Shown here in pieces: positions 60,599-64,000 of a stretch of DNA of 64,000 nt. The notes beneath the pieces were generated by a model that saw only the letters and a program-made list of their open reading frames with translations, did not search any database and was not told the DNA's origin. Both the position numbers and the translations under genes were made by a program. The stretch comes from Seriola aureovittata (taxonomy: Eukaryota; Chordata; Actinopteri; Carangiformes; Carangidae), in assembly GCF_021018895.1 (NCBI RefSeq), contig NC_079375.1, positions 23,725,475 to 23,789,474 on the forward strand, given 5' to 3'. Position 1 is the first letter of the stretch, and every line of letters begins with the position of its first letter.

Positions 60599-62541
60599 GT
60601 CATAATATAATAAGGCATAAAAACGTCATGGTATAATAAGGCATTAAAATTTAAAAAAAAAACGTCATAGTATAGTGAGGCATAAAAACGTCATAGTATA
60701 ATGAGGCATAAAAACGTCATAGTATAATAAGGCACAAAAACAGCAAAAAACGTCATAGTATAATAAGGCATAAAAATGTCAAAAAACGTCATAGTATAGT
60801 AAGGCATAAAAACGTCATAGTATAATAAGACATAAAAATGTCAAAAAACGTCATAGTGTAATAAGGTATAAAAACGTCATGGTATAATAAGGCATAAAAA
60901 TTTTTAAAAAACGTTATAGTGTAGTAAGGCATAAAAACGTCATAGTATAGTAAGGCATAAAAACGTCATAGTATAATAAGACACAAAAACAGCAAAAAAC
61001 GTCATAGTATAATAAGGCATAAAAATGTCAAAAAACGTCATAGTATAATAAGGCATGAAAACATCAAAAAATGTCATATTATAATGAGGCATAAAAATGT
61101 CATAGTATAATAAGGCATAAAAATGTCAAAAAACGTCATAGTATAATGAGGCATAAAAACGTCATAGTAAAATAAGGCATAAAAATGTCAAAAAACGTCA
61201 TAGTATAGTAAGGCATAAAAACGTCATTGTATAATAAGGCATAAAAATGTCAAAAAACGTTATAGTGTAGTAAGGCATGAAAGCGTCATAGTATAATAAG
61301 GCATAAAAATGTCAAAAAAACATCATATTATAGTAAGGCATAAAAATGTCAAAAAACGTCATAGTATAGTAAGGCATGAAAACGTCATAGTATAATAAGA
61401 CATAAAAATGTCAAAAAACGTCATAGTGTACTAAGGCATAAAATCGTCATAGTATAATAAGGCATAAAAACGTCATGGTATAATAAGGCATAAAAATTTC
61501 AAAAAAACGTCATAGTATAATAAGACATAAAAATGTCAAAAAACGTCGTAGTATATTAAGGCATAAAATTGTCATAATATAATAAGGCATAAAAACGTCA
61601 TGGTATAATAAGGCATTAAAATTTAAAAAAAAAACGTCATAGTATAGTGAGGCATAAAAACGTCATAGTATAATGAGGCATAAAAACGTCATAGTATAAT
61701 AAGGCACAAAAACAGCAAAAAACGTCATAGTATAATAAGGCATAAAAATGTCAAAAAACGTCATAGTATAGTAAGGCATAAAAACGTCATTGTATAATAA
61801 GGCATAAAAATGTCAAAAAACGTTATAGTGTAGTAAGGCATAAAAACGTCATTGTATAATAAGGCATAAAAATGTCAAAAAACGTTATAGTGTAGTAAGG
61901 CATAAAAACGTCATAGTATAGTAAGGCATAAAAACGTCATAGTATAATAAGGCACAAAAACAGCAAAAAACGTCATAGTATAATAAGGCATAAAAATGTC
62001 AAAAAACGTCATAGTATAATAAGGCATGAAAACATCAAAAAATGTCGTATTATAATGAGGCATAAAAATGTCATAGTATAATAAGGCATAAAAATGTCAA
62101 AAAACGTCATAGTATAATGAGGCATAAAAACGTCATAGTATAATAAGGCATAAAAATGTCAAAAAACGTCATAGTATAGTAAGGCATAAAAACGTCATTG
62201 TATAATAAGGCATAAAAATGTCAAAAAACGTTATAGTGTAGTAAGGCATGAAAGCGTCATAGTATAATAAGGCATAAAAATGTCAAAAAAACATCATATT
62301 ATAGTAAGGCATAAAAATGTCAAAAAACGTCATAGTATAGTAAGGCATGAAAACGTCATAGTATAATAAGACATAAAAATGTCAAAAAACGTCATAGTGT
62401 ACTAAGGCATAAAATCGTCATAGTATAATAAGGCATAAAAACGTCATGGTATAATAAGGCATAAAAATTTCAAAAAAACGTCATAGTATAATAAGACATA
62501 AAAATGTCAAAAAACGTCGTAGTATATTAAGGCATAAAATT
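60599..62541. repeat. 971-972-bp tandem higher-order duplication
   Basis: GTCATAATATAATAAGG is at 60599 and 61571, and ACGTCATAGTATAGTGAGG is at 60662 and 61634. The rare GTGTACTAAGG is at 61426 and 62397, and ACATCAAAAAATGTC is at 61061 and 62032. The offsets are 972, 972, 971 and 971. The match breaks down near 62541. Confidence 0.85.
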
Positions 62542-64000
62542 GTCATAGTATAATAAGGCAAAAAAACGTGAAAAAACGTCATAGTATAATAAGGCATAAA
62601 AATGTCAAAAAAACATCATAGTATAGTAAGGCATAAAAATGTCAAAAAAACGTCATAGTATAGTAAGGCATAAAAATGTCAAAAAACGTCATAGTATAGT
62701 AAGGCATAAAAACGTCATAGTATATTAAGGCATAAAATTGTCATAGTATAATAAGGCATAAAAACTTGAAAAAACGTCATAGTATAGTAAGGCATAAAAA
62801 TGTCAAAAATACATCATAGTATAGTAAGGCATAAAAACGTCATAGTATAATAAGGCATAAAAATGTCAAAAAACGTCATAGTATAATGAGGCATAAAAAC
62901 GTCATAGTATAATAAGGCACAAAAACAGCAAAAAACGTCATAGTATAATAAGGCATAAAATCGTCATAATATAATAAGGCATAAAAATGTCAAAAAACGT
63001 CATAGTATAATGAGGCATAAAAACGTCATAGTATAATAAGGCACAAAAACAGCAAAAAACGTCATAGTATAATAAGGCATAAAATCGTCATAATATAATA
63101 AGGCATAAAAACGTCATGGTATAATAAGGCATTAAAATAAAAAAAAAAACGTCATAGTATATTGAGGCATAAAAACGTCATAGTATAATGAGGCATAAAA
63201 ACGTCATAGTATAATAAGGCACAAAAACAGCAAAAAACGTCATAGTATAATAAGGCATAAAAATGTCAAAAAACGTCATAGTATAGTAAGGCATAAAAAC
63301 GTCATAGTATAATAAGGCATAAAAATGTCAAAAAAACATCATAGTATAGTAAGGCATAAAAATGTCAAAAAACGTCATAGTATAGTAAGGCATAAAAACG
63401 TCATAGTATAATAAGGCATAAAAATGTCAAAAAACGTCATAATATAGTAAGGCATAAAAAAGTCATAGTATAATAAGGCATAAAAATGTCAAAAAACGTC
63501 ATAGTATAGTAAGGCATAAAAACGTCATTGTATAATAAGGCATAAAAATGTCAAAAAATGTTATAGTGTATTAAGGCATGAAAGCGTCATAGTATAATAA
63601 GGCATAAAAATGTCAAAAAAACATCATATTATAGTAAGGCATAAAAATGTCAAAAAACGTCATAGTATAGTAAGGCATAAAAACGTCATAGTATAATAAG
63701 ACATAAAAATGTCAAAAAACGTGATAGTGTACTAAGGTATAAAATCGTCATAGTATAATAAGGCATAAAAACGTCATGGTATAATAAGGCATAAAAATTT
63801 AAAAAAAACGTCATAGTATAGTAAGGCATAAAAACGTCGTAGTATATTAAGGCATAAAATTGTCATAGTATAATAAGGCATAAAAACGTGAAAAAACGTC
63901 ATAGTATAATAAGGCATAAAAATGTCAAAAAAACATCATAGTATAGTAAGGCATAAAAACGTCAAAAAACGTCATAGTATAATGAGGCATAAAAACGTCA

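Larger units (their letters stand above)
53451..64000. repeat. AT-rich satellite array of 26- and 36-bp modules (continues past the window)
   Basis: The array is built from one 26-bp module that begins CGTCATAGTATA, continues RTAAGGCATAAAAA and is often followed by a 10-bp extension TGTCAAAAAA, giving 36 bp. Simple division gives about 300-350 modules in 10.5 kb. Common variants are CATC for CGTC, ATGAAAAC for ATAAAAAT, GGCACAAAAACAGC, AAGTTATAAAA and a CGTCGTAG form. The left edge (53.45-54.3 kb) is the most irregular. The small minus-strand frame with repeated MPYYTM-type peptides at 54922-55122 is a translation of the repeat, not a gene. The position and function on the chromosome are unknown. 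Confidence 0.97.

Noticed and set aside
53451..64000. CRISPR-like array of regularly spaced repeats
   Set aside because: There are no unique spacers: the whole sequence is repeat, with two module lengths, in a fish-like genomic context and no cas genes.

Overview
This window looks like intergenic or intronic chromosomal DNA from a ray-finned fish, probably a percomorph-type teleost. The evidence is relics of Tc1-like transposons, a tRNA-derived SINE with an L2-type tail, L2/Rex1-like LINE fragments, many long CA/GT microsatellites, and short teleost-style dispersed repeats. I see no complete protein-coding gene. Nearly all of the short open frames are chance or repeat-derived. There are no operons, bacterial genes or CRISPR arrays.

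From 1 to about 53 kb the sequence is ordinary AT-rich DNA crowded with repeats. It holds seven copies of a small element whose ends carry TTAAAGGTCCC (541, 1190, 14205, 18714, 22131, 25355 and 30058). It also holds Tc1-like remnants at 4.4, 7.4 and 49.2-50.3 kb, LINE reverse-transcriptase fossils at 9.5-10.1, 31.2-32.1 and 37.6-38.5 kb, and two SINEs at 11.7 and 12.8 kb. The second SINE still has a perfect 15-bp target-site duplication. One well-formed tRNA-Ser(AGA) lies at 14083-14164. A 219-bp near-palindrome lies at 15075-15293. A CRE plus a CpG-rich stretch and a splice-donor-bearing open frame at 6.5-6.96 kb may be a first exon or a transposon promoter. Three further stretches have exon-like signals but cannot be assigned to a gene: 5840-5927 (+), 48497-48636 (+) and 51034-51309 (-).

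From about 53.45 kb to the right edge (10.5 kb, still continuing) the window is one satellite array. It is built from two related module lengths, 26 and 36 bp, arranged in several nested higher-order repeats. I measured offsets of 419, about 971, about 1617 and 2302 bp. The array begins exactly where a roughly 0.5-kb AT-rich segment ends. A diverged paralogue of that segment lies about 5 kb upstream, at 47.74-48.33 kb, without a satellite. This pair is the most interesting feature of the window, because it may show where the satellite came from.

All family names rest on recognising motifs by eye. No database search was possible, and superfamily labels for the repeats are stated only as far as the motifs allow.
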